Below, piece after piece: positions 1 through 7,684 of a DNA stretch of 7,684 nt. Location: NCBI GenBank assembly GCA_025457785.1, contig JALOTS010000143.1, positions 1 to 7,684 of the forward strand, written 5' to 3'. The notes beneath the pieces were generated by a model. That model was given only the letters and a program-made list of their open reading frames with translations. It made no database searches and was not told the origin of the DNA. The position numbers and the translations under genes are program-made. Numbering within the stretch: position 1 is the first letter of the stretch; every line of letters begins with the position of its first letter. This DNA comes from Pontiellaceae bacterium (lineage in GTDB: Bacteria > Verrucomicrobiota > Kiritimatiellia > Kiritimatiellales > Tichowtungiaceae).

Positions 1-419
1 ACCTCCGTTCTGCTCATGTAAAAAGCACTGACATAAACCGAATGGACCGGATCTTCGTCGATATGTCCTTCAATAAAACTATCACCCATGCTGAAACTTC
101 CGGCGGGAATCAGAACCATGCCGTCAGGAGTATTTCGGTCGAAAACCTTCAACGACCCGCGCAAATCATCACCGGGAATTTCCGTGTACCGGCGCCACCC
201 GTCCGGATCGGTCAAATCCTCTGAAACTTCCACAGTCACTGCCGCCCCGGCGCTCTGGCCCTCCCAGGTCATAACGCCATCGGTAAAATTTGTGATGGTG
301 ATCTGGTTGGTTGCAAGAATCCTGAAAAACCGGGCTGAAGATTCCTGAGCAAACAATCCCCCCGCCGTCACCATGAACATCCCGCCGGCAAACATCATGA
401 AAAAGTTATTCGCCCTCAT
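1..419 (-). CDS. Exported SUMF1/formylglycine-generating-enzyme-like protein, partial
   Basis: This reading frame starts at ATG 419-417 and stays open to the window edge, so only the first 139 residues are visible. A Shine-Dalgarno-like GGAAGGA lies about 5 bases upstream. Residues 1-24 form a signal peptide (hydrophobic core rich in M, F and G, likely cut after LFA, before QESS), so the protein is exported. Residues 25-98 are a short region with beta-type sequence (ITITNFTDGVMTWEG, VTVEVSEDL) that I cannot name. From about residue 99 the sequence MVLIPAGSFSMGDS, then DEDPVHSVYVSAFYMSRTEV, matches the start of the SUMF1/FGE-sulfatase fold. Family members include sulfatase-activating formylglycine generators, but many secreted bacterial members have other or unknown roles. 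The catalytic region is outside the window, so enzymatic activity cannot be judged. Its stop codon is also outside. Confidence 0.8.
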   Translation of the reverse strand, partial: MRANNFFMMFAGGMFMVTAGGLFAQESSARFFRILATNQITITNFTDGVMTWEGQSAGAAVTVEVSEDLTDPDGWRRYTEIPGDDLRGSLKVFDRNTPDGMVLIPAGSFSMGDSFIEGHIDEDPVHSVYVSAFYMSRTE

Positions 420-553
420 CAAAGTCCTTCCATTCCTGTCGTCAACGCCCCGAAACCGCAGCGAATTTATCCCTTTCCACAGCCGGCAGAAAGTTTTTTA
501 TTCCGGAAGTTGAAAGTTTTTACCCTTCGCCGTCTGCGCTTCAGTGTGCCTCT
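420..553. other. Intergenic region between ribD and the SUMF1-like gene
   Basis: These 134 bases separate two genes on the same (minus) strand. They hold an imperfect direct repeat, GAAAGTTTTTTA at 489-500 and GAAAGTTTTTA at 512-522. I found no convincing hairpin with a T tract for ending the riboflavin operon. Read on the minus strand, TTTCTG, 17 bases and TAAATT could serve as a weak promoter for the SUMF1-like gene, but the -35 match is poor. Whether that gene has its own promoter or is read through from ribD cannot be settled by sight. Confidence 0.4.
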
Positions 554-1929
<1,376 letters not shown>

Positions 1930-1933
<4 letters not shown>

Positions 1934-2412
1934 GTCGATCCTTTTATCGTTTTCAAAACCTGGGCGGTCTCAATCGCCGTCTCGGCGGCATACCAGCCGC
2001 GACTTGTCCGGCTGCGGGAACAGCGCGCCACCGCCTGCTCCCAGTTGCGTGTGCCGACAATCTCATTAATCACCGGAATGCCATATTCGCACGCAATGTC
2101 GAGCAAGGCGATACCGGTTGATCCGCCGATCATCTGCGCATGAGGGGTTTCGCCTTCGACCACCACACCCAGCGCAATCAACGCGTTATATTTTCCGGTT
2201 TTCGCCAGCTCATTCACCACCACCGGAATTTCGTAGGCTCCCGGCACGTGAAAGATTTCAACGTCCGGAACCGCCGCGCCGTTTTCTTTCAAACAGTCCA
2301 CTGCATCGTCCGCGAGTTGCTGTGTCAGCTCCGAATTAAACCGGCTCACCACAACCGCAAACTTCAGCCCGCCTGCGTTCAGGTTTTTTGCTGTTGATAT
2401 TCCCTTCCCCAT
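1930..2412 (-). CDS. ribH: 6,7-dimethyl-8-ribityllumazine synthase
   Basis: RibH condenses the RibD-branch pyrimidine with 3,4-dihydroxy-2-butanone 4-phosphate to make the lumazine precursor of riboflavin, usually as a large icosahedral or pentameric assembly in the cytoplasm. The 160-residue length is normal. Visible motifs are FAVVVSRFNSELTQQL (substrate-binding first strand), the VPGAYEIPVVV segment at about 56-66, ALGVVVEGETPHAQ with the expected catalytic His at about 90, and EQAVARC, whose Arg corresponds to the conserved phosphate-binding one. The stretch VINEIVGTRN replaces the more usual GVLTTDT-like sequence, so this is a divergent member. The start ATG 2412-2410 is preceded by a purine-rich GAGAGGAAGAG. 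The stop overlaps the nusB start (ATGA), which points to coupled translation. It lies 87 bases downstream of ribBA on the same strand. Confidence 0.93.
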
Positions 2413-2452
2413 CTCTTCCTCTCCGATCCAGCGGAACGCCTGGTTTGTTTCT

Positions 2453-2476
2453 CAAAATTTTTATCAAAATTTTATC
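2453..2476. repeat. Short imperfect A/T-rich direct repeat
   Basis: CAAAATTTTTATC (2453-2465) is followed at once by CAAAATTTTATC (2465-2476), sharing one base. It lies in the ribBA-ribH spacer, next to the hairpin at 2475-2504. No function is evident. Confidence 0.6.
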
Positions 2477-2504
2477 TAAATCCGGCGTACCCGCCGGATT
2501 TAGA
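2475..2504 (-). repeat. 13-bp hairpin covering the ribBA stop codon
   Basis: TCTAAATCCGGCG (2475-2487) and CGCCGGATTTAGA (2492-2504) are perfect inverted repeats with a 4-base loop. The ribBA stop codon at 2502-2500 sits in the stem. On the minus strand the hairpin is followed by an A/T-rich stretch (TAAAATTTTGATAAAAATTTT, broken by G) rather than a clean T run. It could be a weak terminator, an RNA-stability element or an attenuator between ribBA and ribH. The pairing is certain; the role is inferred. Confidence 0.75.
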
Positions 2505-3705
2505 GCATATGTTTCATTTTATCACGCTTGGTATCCAGATAGCGTGCGTTGTGCGGTGTTGAGGAAAGCACAATCGGCACCCGTTCGACAATCTCAATAC
2601 CGTATTTATCCAGACCTTCGATTTTGGCCGGATTGTTGGTAATCAGCCGGATTTCCGTCATATTCAAATCCTTCAGAATCTGCGCACCGATTCCGTAGTC
2701 ACGCAAATCGGGCGCAAATCCGAGCTCAAGATTGGCTTCAACCGTATCCAGCCCCTGATCCTGCAGTTCATAGGCGTGGATTTTTTTTGTCAGCCCGATG
2801 CCGCGTCCCTCCTGACGCATATAGACCAATGCACCGTAGCCGTAGCCGCTAATCATCTGCATGGCCTGCTGGAGCTGCGCCCCGCAATCACAGCGTTGCG
2901 AACCGAACACATCGCCAGTCAGGCATTCGCTATGCACCCGCACCAACGGACAGGGTTTTTCCGGTGTCGGCTTACCAAGAAACAGCGCCAAATGATCCTT
3001 ATCATCCACCACTGAACTGTAGATGCGCAGAGTAAAATCTCCGTAATTCGTCGGCATCTTCACCTGCCGTTCCATGTGAACCAGCTTTTCATGAACATAG
3101 CGGTATTTGACAATCTCGGCAACCGAGGTGATTTTCAAGCGGTGTTTTTTAGAAAATTCAATCAGCTCGGGCAGGCGCGCCATTTCGCCGTTATCGTTTG
3201 TCACCTCGCAAATGACTCCGACAGGCTGAAGGCCGGCCATACGGGTCAGATCAATCGTCGCCTCGGTATGTCCCGCCCGCTCCAGCACTCCGCCCTTCAT
3301 CGCAATCAGCGGAAAAACATGGCCGGGACAAACCAGCGCTTCGGGGCGGGTCTGCGGATCGACCAGCATGCGAATCGTATGCGCCCGCTCCGCCGCGCTG
3401 ATGCCGGTGGTGCTGTCAGCGGCATCAATCGACACAGTAAACGCCGTTTTAAACTTATCTCCTTCATGCGAAACATTCATGCGCTTCAGTCCAAGACACG
3501 CCGCCCGTTCTGCGGTCAGGGGCACACAGACCAGCCCGCGGGCGCAGGTAATCATAAAATTAATCTGCTCCGGCGTGCAGGATTCGGCGGCGCAAATCAC
3601 ATCGCCTTCATTCTCACGGTTTTCATCGTCGGTAATCAAAACCATCTCCCCTCGCCGGAAAGCGGTCACGACCTCTTCCATCGGGTTAAAAAGCCTCTTA
3701 TTCAT
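2500..3705 (-). CDS. ribBA: RibBA: DHBP synthase / GTP cyclohydrolase II
   Basis: This bifunctional enzyme makes both riboflavin precursors: 3,4-dihydroxy-2-butanone 4-phosphate from ribulose 5-phosphate, and the GTP cyclohydrolase II product from GTP. The N-terminal DHBP synthase domain (about 1-205) shows DDENRENEGD at 26-35, HTIRMLVDP, and RAGHTEATIDL at 143-153. The C-terminal cyclohydrolase II domain (about 210-400) shows VRVHSECLTGD, the zinc ligands Cys261, Cys272 and Cys274 (SQRCDCG), and RQEGRGIGL at 297-305. Length, 401 residues, is normal. I chose ATG 3705-3703 because AGGAAGGAG (3720-3712) sits 6 bases upstream; the adjacent ATG 3708 is possible but too close. A longer frame back to 3828 only translates the riboswitch. 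It is the first gene of the riboflavin operon and is controlled by the FMN riboswitch upstream. Confidence 0.97.
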   Translation of the reverse strand: MNKRLFNPMEEVVTAFRRGEMVLITDDENRENEGDVICAAESCTPEQINFMITCARGLVCVPLTAERAACLGLKRMNVSHEGDKFKTAFTVSIDAADSTTGISAAERAHTIRMLVDPQTRPEALVCPGHVFPLIAMKGGVLERAGHTEATIDLTRMAGLQPVGVICEVTNDNGEMARLPELIEFSKKHRLKITSVAEIVKYRYVHEKLVHMERQVKMPTNYGDFTLRIYSSVVDDKDHLALFLGKPTPEKPCPLVRVHSECLTGDVFGSQRCDCGAQLQQAMQMISGYGYGALVYMRQEGRGIGLTKKIHAYELQDQGLDTVEANLELGFAPDLRDYGIGAQILKDLNMTEIRLITNNPAKIEGLDKYGIEIVERVPIVLSSTPHNARYLDTKRDKMKHML

Positions 3706-3711
3706 CATTCG

Positions 3712-3720
3712 CTCCTTCCT
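3712..3720 (-). promoter_or_regulatory. Ribosome binding site of ribBA
   Basis: AGGAAGGAG on the minus strand lies 6 bases before ATG 3705 and 3 before ATG 3708. It decides the ribBA start and excludes upstream starts, which would read through the terminator and aptamer. Confidence 0.8.
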
Positions 3721-3727
3721 GAAACGC

Positions 3728-3758
3728 AAAAAACCCTGAAAACGCAGGTCTTTCAGGG
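3728..3758 (-). terminator. Riboswitch-controlled intrinsic terminator
   Basis: On the minus strand CCCTGAAA (3758-3751) and TTTCAGGG (3741-3734) form an 8-bp stem with a 9-base loop, followed by six Ts (3733-3728). It lies between the FMN aptamer and the ribBA ribosome binding site, the usual place for the expression platform of a transcription-terminating riboswitch. The first arm plus one base, GCCCTGAA (3759-3752), can instead pair perfectly with TTCAGGGC (3883-3876) in the 5' strand of the aptamer, which would form an antiterminator. Confidence 0.9.
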
Positions 3759-3779
3759 CGGAAAGGTTTTTGCACCGCT

Positions 3780-3888
3780 GCTCTTCTTTCATCCAGACTC
3801 TACTGTCGGTTGCAGAATCACACTGCATCTGCTTTTCAGCTCGCGGACTGTACCGCCGGTCGGGACTTTCACCCTGCCCTGAAGATGC
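3780..3888 (-). ncRNA. FMN riboswitch (RFN element)
   Basis: Read on the minus strand, this 109-base stretch carries the conserved RFN blocks in order. They are AGGGTGAAAGTCCCGACC then GGCGGT (3875-3852), AGTCCGCGAG (3849-3840), a variable hairpin with TGCAG/CTGCA, then CCGACAGTAGAGTCTGGATGA ending near 3789 (21 bases, conserved part AGTCTGGATGA). The closing helix P1 is TCTTC (3885-3881) with GAAGA (3786-3782), extended by GC/GC across a one-base bulge. RFN elements bind flavin mononucleotide and usually repress riboflavin genes, which fits ribBA directly downstream. Together with the terminator at 3728-3758 it should cut off transcription when FMN is high. Confidence 0.96.
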
Positions 3889-3893
3889 AAAGG

Positions 3894-3921
3894 ATTATTG
3901 TCATTCAGCCTGTCCGTTCAA
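3894..3921 (-). promoter_or_regulatory. Likely sigma-70 promoter of the riboflavin operon
   Basis: On the minus strand TTGAAC (3921-3916), a 16-base spacer and AATAAT (3899-3894) resemble a -35/-10 pair; reading the -10 as ATAATC gives a 17-base spacer. Transcription would start at about 3888-3886, right at the beginning of the aptamer, which supports the assignment. No experimental evidence is available. Confidence 0.5.
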
Positions 3922-4000
3922 GCTCTTTCGTCCGCCGCTGAACATTCGTTTTTACCGCTGAAAACTGTGTTCCGATGTTTCTTTAGATTTAAAAAAGCGA

Positions 4001-4006
4001 TATTAT
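4001..4006 (+). promoter_or_regulatory. Possible -10 element for the EIIA-CBS operon
   Basis: TATTAT stands about 25 bases before the start codon at 4031. At the usual distance upstream only TTTCTT (3978-3983) is present, a weak -35 match. The two divergent operons share the 3889-4030 region, so a promoter for the plus-strand genes must lie here or overlap the riboflavin leader. This is a tentative call. Confidence 0.3.
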
Positions 4007-4030
4007 GCGCATCAACGCAGGAGGTTTTTC

Positions 4031-4936
4031 ATGACCATGAAGCTGAGTGATTGTCTGATTCGGGAAAATGTTCTTTTTGAAATCGAGGCCTCTACCCGCG
4101 ATGCGGCGCTGGCGCTGCTCGTCAAACGGCTGGAAGAAACAAAAGACGGATTTAATTCCGCAGCGGTTATTGCCGCATTAAAGCAGCGCGAAGCGGTTCT
4201 GCCCACGGTGATTGCTCCCGGCGTGGCGCTGCCTCATGCGCGGCTGGAAACACTGGAGCAGCCGCTGATTGCCATCGCCACAACCCGCAGGGGAATTGTT
4301 TTTGATGAGGACAAGGCGCCGGTTCATTTGATCCTGATGGTGCTGACTCCGGAGAACGACCCGAGCGCCTATCTGCGCGTTCTCTCCATGCTCTCCACCG
4401 CGCTCAAGGATGTAAAGACAACCGAATTCATTGCCAAGGCCTCCGCAGAAGATGTGTGCGCGCTGTTCAATGCCGGGACAGGCGACCCGGCCCGTGTTCT
4501 TCTGGCCTCGGATGTGATGGACACCGCCCCGGTTACACTGCTTGAAAGCGATACATTGAAAAAAGCGATTGAAACCCTGTGTTCCCGCAGAGTGCTCGAT
4601 ATTCCTGTGATTGATGAAGAGGGCGACCTGCGCGGAGTAATCGGCATGGAGGATCTGCTGCGGCAAAGTCTGCCGCAACATCTGCTCTGGATGGAAAATC
4701 TGGCACCGATTCTGCACTTTGAGCCGTTTGCCGAAATGATCAAAAAAGACAGGGAAACGAAACTGGCCGATGTTTTGCATGAAGACTATATCTCGGTGAC
4801 ATCTGACACACCGGCCGTGCAGCTTGCCAAAATTTTTCTGATGAAACCGGTCCGGCAGATCCAGGTGCTGGAGGGTCGCCGGCTGGCCGGGGTGGTCAGT
4901 CTGGGCGGATTTTCAACGAAACTGTTCTGGGCTTAA
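4031..4936 (+). CDS. PtsN-like EIIA protein with two CBS domains
   Basis: Residues 1-150 form an EIIA domain of the fructose/nitrogen PTS class. VIAPGVALPHARL contains the probable phosphorylated His69, so the protein can in principle take a phosphate from HPr/NPr. Residues 158-211 (ASDVMDTAPVTL to GVIGMEDLL) are one CBS domain; residues 244-296 (KLADVLHEDYISVTSD to GVVSLGGF) are a more divergent second one. CBS pairs usually bind adenine nucleotides. There is no EIIB or EIIC domain, so the role is likely regulatory, not sugar transport. The start has AGGAGG (4019-4024) 6 bases upstream; a second ATG at 4037 is too far from the optimum. The transporter gene follows after 40 bases with its own ribosome binding site, so the two probably form an operon, and this protein may gate or sense for the transporter. 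That link is inferred. Confidence 0.88.
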   Translation: MTMKLSDCLIRENVLFEIEASTRDAALALLVKRLEETKDGFNSAAVIAALKQREAVLPTVIAPGVALPHARLETLEQPLIAIATTRRGIVFDEDKAPVHLILMVLTPENDPSAYLRVLSMLSTALKDVKTTEFIAKASAEDVCALFNAGTGDPARVLLASDVMDTAPVTLLESDTLKKAIETLCSRRVLDIPVIDEEGDLRGVIGMEDLLRQSLPQHLLWMENLAPILHFEPFAEMIKKDRETKLADVLHEDYISVTSDTPAVQLAKIFLMKPVRQIQVLEGRRLAGVVSLGGFSTKLFWA

Positions 4937-4976
4937 ATTCGTCACGGACGGATTTAAGGTTTAAAAGGAGCCATTT

Positions 4977-6398
4977 ATGTACGAAGGGAATGAACAAGAG
5001 GCCGCCGTCACCCGGAAGCAACTGACCGGGCGAATGGCACTGCTGCTTTCGATCAGCGCGGGAGCCGGATTGGCCGGTGCGTTTTTTTTCGGACTGAATG
5101 AACGGCAGGCGGTGTCAACGTCTGTTTTCCTGGCCATTATTCTCGGAACCCTTTTTTTCTGGAACTTCCGGCTCGCCATCGCCTTTCTGGGGGTCAGCGT
5201 GCTGATTTTCACCAAATCTCTCGACATGGATCACTTTGTCAAAGAAGCCTCCCTGCCGGTGATTCTGTTTCTGGCGGGAATGATGATCATTGTCGGAGCC
5301 CTGCGCGATCTGGGCTTTTTCACCTGGATTGTGCAAAGCATCATTTCCATTCCGAAGATTACCGGACGAAAATTTGTTGCGGTAACGGCCGTCGCCTCCG
5401 CGCTGCTGGCCTGTGCGGTGGACGAAGTTACGTCGATTATTTTTATCTCCACGCTGGTCTTTCAGGTCTGCAACCGGCTGAAGCTGAATCCTGCGCCCTA
5501 CATCATCATCTGTGTTCTATGCACCAACATCGGCAGCGCGGGCACCATGATGGGAAACCCCGTCGGCATTTTTATCGGCACCAAAGCGCATTTGAGTTTT
5601 TCTGATTTCATCATCTGGGCGTTTCCGGTCATGGCGCTGGCGATGGGATCCTGCGTTGCAGTTACCATGTATTGGTATCGCAAAGATCTGGATGAGTTTG
5701 ATGCCCGGCTCAAAGAGCGGATGAACCGTGACCTCAGTCTGGTTCCGATGGTGAAGGTTCCCTATGGAAAAGGGCTGGCGGTACTGCTTCTCACGCTCGT
5801 TTTTATTGCGCTGCATCACACGCTTGAAGAGTGGCTGAAACTCGATCCCAACAGTATTCTTCTGATCGCGCCGCTCACGGTTGCCGGTATCGTCATGATT
5901 TTTAAACGCGACCGGGCCCGGCATTACGTTGAATCGGAAATCGACTGGTGGACACTGCTTTTTTTCATGCTGCTGTTTGCGGTCGCCGGAACACTGGCCT
6001 ATACCGGAGTCACCCGTCTGATGGCCGGAAGCTTCACCGCGCATTTCGGCACCAACCTGAACGTTCTCATCCCGGTTATTATGGCCGCCACTGCAATCGG
6101 CTCCGCGTTTGTTGACAATGTTATTTTTGTCGCCGCCTTTGCGCCGGTTATTGAAGCGCTCGGCGAAAGCGTCAAAGTCATGCCGCTCTGGTGGGCTCTT
6201 TTATTCGGCGCCTGCTTCGGCGGAAACATCACCTTGATCGGCAGCACGGCCAATATCGTTGCGCTGGGAATGCTGGAGAAGAACTTCAAACTGCACGTCA
6301 GCTTTTTCCAATGGCTGAAAATCGGCGCCCTCTCTTCCGTAATCGCCTGCCTCATCGCCTGGGGAATGCTGGCGCTTCTCGCGCCGCTGATGCCGTAA
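4977..6398 (+). CDS. ArsB/NhaD/SLC13-type membrane transporter
   Basis: This 473-residue protein is strongly hydrophobic, with about 11-13 likely membrane helices (for example 20-40, 46-62, 65-80, 93-110, 133-147, 150-165, 174-190, 211-232, 266-281, 292-309, 325-342, 363-378, 404-412 and 448-470). It has the two-fold motif layout of the ion transporter superfamily. The first half has DEVTSIIFI at 149-157 and TNIGSAGTMMGNP at 183-195; the second has FVDNVIFVAAFAPVI at 378-392 and GGNITLIGSTANIV at 415-428. These hairpin-type motifs suggest a sodium-dependent or proton-coupled carrier: Na+/H+ antiporter (NhaD), anion symporter (SLC13) or arsenite (ArsB) relatives. The substrate cannot be read from sequence. 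A charged cytoplasmic loop spans about 234-264. AAGGAG (4965-4970) lies 6 bases before the ATG. It is the second gene after the EIIA-CBS gene and is followed by a terminator. Confidence 0.87.
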   Translation: MYEGNEQEAAVTRKQLTGRMALLLSISAGAGLAGAFFFGLNERQAVSTSVFLAIILGTLFFWNFRLAIAFLGVSVLIFTKSLDMDHFVKEASLPVILFLAGMMIIVGALRDLGFFTWIVQSIISIPKITGRKFVAVTAVASALLACAVDEVTSIIFISTLVFQVCNRLKLNPAPYIIICVLCTNIGSAGTMMGNPVGIFIGTKAHLSFSDFIIWAFPVMALAMGSCVAVTMYWYRKDLDEFDARLKERMNRDLSLVPMVKVPYGKGLAVLLLTLVFIALHHTLEEWLKLDPNSILLIAPLTVAGIVMIFKRDRARHYVESEIDWWTLLFFMLLFAVAGTLAYTGVTRLMAGSFTAHFGTNLNVLIPVIMAATAIGSAFVDNVIFVAAFAPVIEALGESVKVMPLWWALLFGACFGGNITLIGSTANIVALGMLEKNFKLHVSFFQWLKIGALSSVIACLIAWGMLALLAPLMP

Positions 6399-6405
6399 CA
6401 CTGCA

Positions 6406-6422
6406 TTTCCAGCCGTTGGAAA
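6406..6422. repeat. Palindromic element TTTCCAGCCGTTGGAAA
   Basis: TTTCCA and TGGAAA pair around a 5-base loop, just after the transporter stop. The element overlaps the terminator stem by three bases, so the two hairpins exclude each other in part. The 15-base core (6407-6421) matches a palindrome inside ribD at 670-684 in 13 of 15 positions. Confidence 0.7.
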
Positions 6423-6447
6423 CGCGGCAGAATGCCGCGTTTGTTTT
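6420..6447 (+). terminator. Intrinsic terminator of the EIIA-CBS/transporter operon
   Basis: AAACGCGGC (6420-6428) and GCCGCGTTT (6434-6442) form a 9-bp stem with loop AGAAT, followed by GTTTT. It lies 22 bases after the transporter stop and faces the convergent RNase gene. On the minus strand no T tract follows the stem, so it is mainly a plus-strand terminator. Confidence 0.85.
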
Positions 6448-6465
6448 GGACAAACGTCCAGCCCC

Positions 6466-6509
6466 CTTCCGATTCAGGGTGCCGGACAGGCAGGTTCCCT
6501 GACCGGAAG
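6466..6509 (-). repeat. Long imperfect hairpin after the RNase E/G gene
   Basis: CTTCCG then TCAGGG on the left (6466-6479) are complementary to CCCTGA then CGGAAG on the right (6497-6509), giving 12 pairs with a small asymmetric internal loop and an inner GCC/GGC. It starts 13 bases after the RNase gene's stop and may act as a 3'-end or processing structure for that transcript. No T run follows on the minus strand, so I do not call it an intrinsic terminator. Confidence 0.6.
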
Positions 6510-6521
6510 AAAAACCCGGGG

Positions 6522-7684
6522 CTATTTGTCATTATCAACGCTGGAATAAACGACCTGACGGGTCTGTTCGTTGGTGATGGTGAAGGCTTCGACATGCATG
6601 TGCGGATCCGACACAAACGTGAGATGGCCCTGGAACTTTTTCTCCATGTCCACCAGTGTTTTTTCATCTTCATGACGCAGGCGCTCCAGCACGGTCGGAT
6701 TAACGGTAACCTTCATCGAATGATTTCCCTTGCGGTCTTTTCGCAACGCGGCGGAAAGGCGGCGCTGGAGTTCGACACTCATAGTCAGCACGGACTTGAC
6801 ACGTCCGCGTCCGCCGCAGTAGTTGCACTCCACATAGGTTGAGGTGTAAACACTTTCTTCAAAACGCTGACGGGTCATTTCAAGCAGCCCAAGCTGTGAA
6901 ATCGGCAAAACATTTGTACGGGCGCGATCTTCACGCAGAGCGTCTTTAAGCGTTTTATAAACCGCAGCCTGATCGCGCTTGCTCTTCATGTCGATCAGGT
7001 CAATGACAACCAGTCCGCCGACATTGCGCAGACGGAGCTGGCGGGCCACTTCTTCCGCCGCCTCAATATTAACGGCCAGAATGGATTCCTCCGCCGTTTT
7101 CCCGCCTTTATGACGTCCGGTGTTCACATCAATCGCGATAAGCGCTTCGGTTTCGTCAAAAATCAGATAGGCACCGGACTTAAGCCACACTTTCCGGCGG
7201 AAAACCGACTCAATCTGTTTTTCAACTTCGAAATAATCGAACATAGGCTCTTCACCGCCGTAAAGCTGCACCCAGTTGCGCGAGCGGCGGGAATATTTGG
7301 CGATCATTTTCCGGATCATTTCGTAAGCTTCGCGGTCATCCACAAAGACGCGGTCAATGTCTTCGGTAAGATAATCGCGCACAACACGTTCAGCGAGATG
7401 AGGCTCCTGATAGAGAATACAGGGCGCCGCTTTTTCCCTTATCCCCGAATCAATTTCTTTCCAGATTTCGATCAGAGTGCGGGCATCGCGGGCAAAGCTG
7501 GTTTTCCGTGTCCCCGAACCGGCGGTGCGCACGATGATGCCAATGGTTTCCGGAATCGGAAGACGGGCCAGTATTTTTTTAAGCCGGGCGCGTTCTTTGA
7601 CATCGCCGATTTTCTTGGAAATCCCTTTGAGTCCGGTTCCGGGCATCATCACCAGATAGCGTCCCGGAACACTCAGGTTGGCGG
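6522..7684 (-). CDS. rng: RNase E/G family endoribonuclease, N-terminus outside the window
   Basis: The frame is open to the right edge; the first visible codons read ANLSVPGRYLVMMPGT, typical of the S1-domain end of RNase E/G. The GTG at 7652 is therefore an internal Val, not a start. The enzyme cuts single-stranded RNA in mRNA decay and rRNA processing. The catalytic DNase I-like core shows LIAIDVNTGR with a metal-binding Asp (codon 7130-7128) and VVIDLIDM with the second (codon 7001-6999), matching Asp303 and Asp346 of E. coli RNase E. The zinc-link Cys pair is in VECNYCGGRG (codons near 6827 and 6818). The 5'-sensor segment TAGSGTRKTSFARD is present. After the zinc link only about 90 residues follow, ending in DPHMHVEAFTI, so it resembles RNase G and lacks the long disordered tail of RNase E. 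It converges on the transporter operon. ribosomal-RNA processing is the likely main role, by family. Confidence 0.93.
   Translation of the reverse strand, partial: ANLSVPGRYLVMMPGTGLKGISKKIGDVKERARLKKILARLPIPETIGIIVRTAGSGTRKTSFARDARTLIEIWKEIDSGIREKAAPCILYQEPHLAERVVRDYLTEDIDRVFVDDREAYEMIRKMIAKYSRRSRNWVQLYGGEEPMFDYFEVEKQIESVFRRKVWLKSGAYLIFDETEALIAIDVNTGRHKGGKTAEESILAVNIEAAEEVARQLRLRNVGGLVVIDLIDMKSKRDQAAVYKTLKDALREDRARTNVLPISQLGLLEMTRQRFEESVYTSTYVECNYCGGRGRVKSVLTMSVELQRRLSAALRKDRKGNHSMKVTVNPTVLERLRHEDEKTLVDMEKKFQGHLTFVSDPHMHVEAFTITNEQTRQVVYSSVDNDK

Noticed and set aside
489..522. Direct repeat GAAAGTTTTTTA / GAAAGTTTTTA as a regulator site
   Set aside because: The copies are low-complexity A/T sequence and no regulator gene or promoter geometry supports a role.
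3706..3828. N-terminal extension of ribBA back to an ATG at 3828
   Set aside because: It only translates the riboswitch aptamer and terminator; the ribosome binding site and family alignment put the start at 3705.
3076..3882. Plus-strand 268-residue open frame opposite ribBA
   Set aside because: It is antisense to a well-supported gene, has no recognisable domain, and arises from codon bias of the other strand.
5517..6044. Minus-strand 175-residue open frame opposite the transporter
   Set aside because: Its composition (many H, Q, R, N) is typical of an antisense shadow and no ribosome binding site or family match is visible.
6448..6459. Short palindrome GGACAAACGTCC as an operator
   Set aside because: Only a 4-bp stem directly after a terminator; too short to claim a function.
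7477..7659. Start of the RNase gene at GTG 7652
   Set aside because: The frame continues upstream to the window edge with conserved S1-domain sequence, so the GTG is an internal valine.

Overview
The window looks like chromosome from an anaerobic PVC-group bacterium, most likely Kiritimatiellota. This placement is inference. It rests on the secreted SUMF1/FGE-type protein at the left edge, whose style I associate with that phylum, and on the overall gene style. No rRNA or other marker gene is present to confirm it. I see no phage, insertion sequence or CRISPR array.

Layout. Bases 1-419 (minus) hold the 5' part of an exported formylglycine-generating-enzyme-like protein that runs off the window. 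Bases 554-3888 (minus) are a riboflavin operon. It starts with an FMN riboswitch and an intrinsic terminator, followed by ribBA, ribH, a damaged nusB and ribD. No riboflavin synthase (ribE) gene is present. Bases 3889-4030 are a divergent promoter region. Bases 4031-6398 (plus) are a two-gene operon: a PtsN-like EIIA protein with two CBS domains, then an ArsB/NhaD/SLC13-type membrane transporter, closed by a strong terminator at 6420-6447. Bases 6522-7684 (minus) hold most of an RNase E/G family endoribonuclease whose N-terminus lies beyond the right edge.

How they work together. RibBA supplies both riboflavin precursors (from GTP and from ribulose 5-phosphate), RibD processes the GTP-derived branch, and RibH joins the two branches into lumazine. 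The FMN riboswitch most likely stops transcription before ribBA when flavin is plentiful. An 8-bp complementarity between the aptamer 5' strand and the terminator's first arm gives a plausible switching mechanism.

The most notable observation is in nusB. The open reading frame looks like a NusB-RibD fusion, but NusB stops resembling its family after about residue 96. A normal-looking NusB C-terminus (DRIQKELTRPLRTMNLEK, then TGA) lies in a different frame and overlaps the ribD start as ATGA. An internal deletion of 3k+2 bases in nusB, or a sequencing or assembly gap, therefore probably made the apparent fusion. RibD also carries a 4-copy heptanucleotide repeat in its coding sequence. I found no clearly new multi-gene system; the EIIA-CBS/transporter pair is the nearest thing to a little-described functional module.
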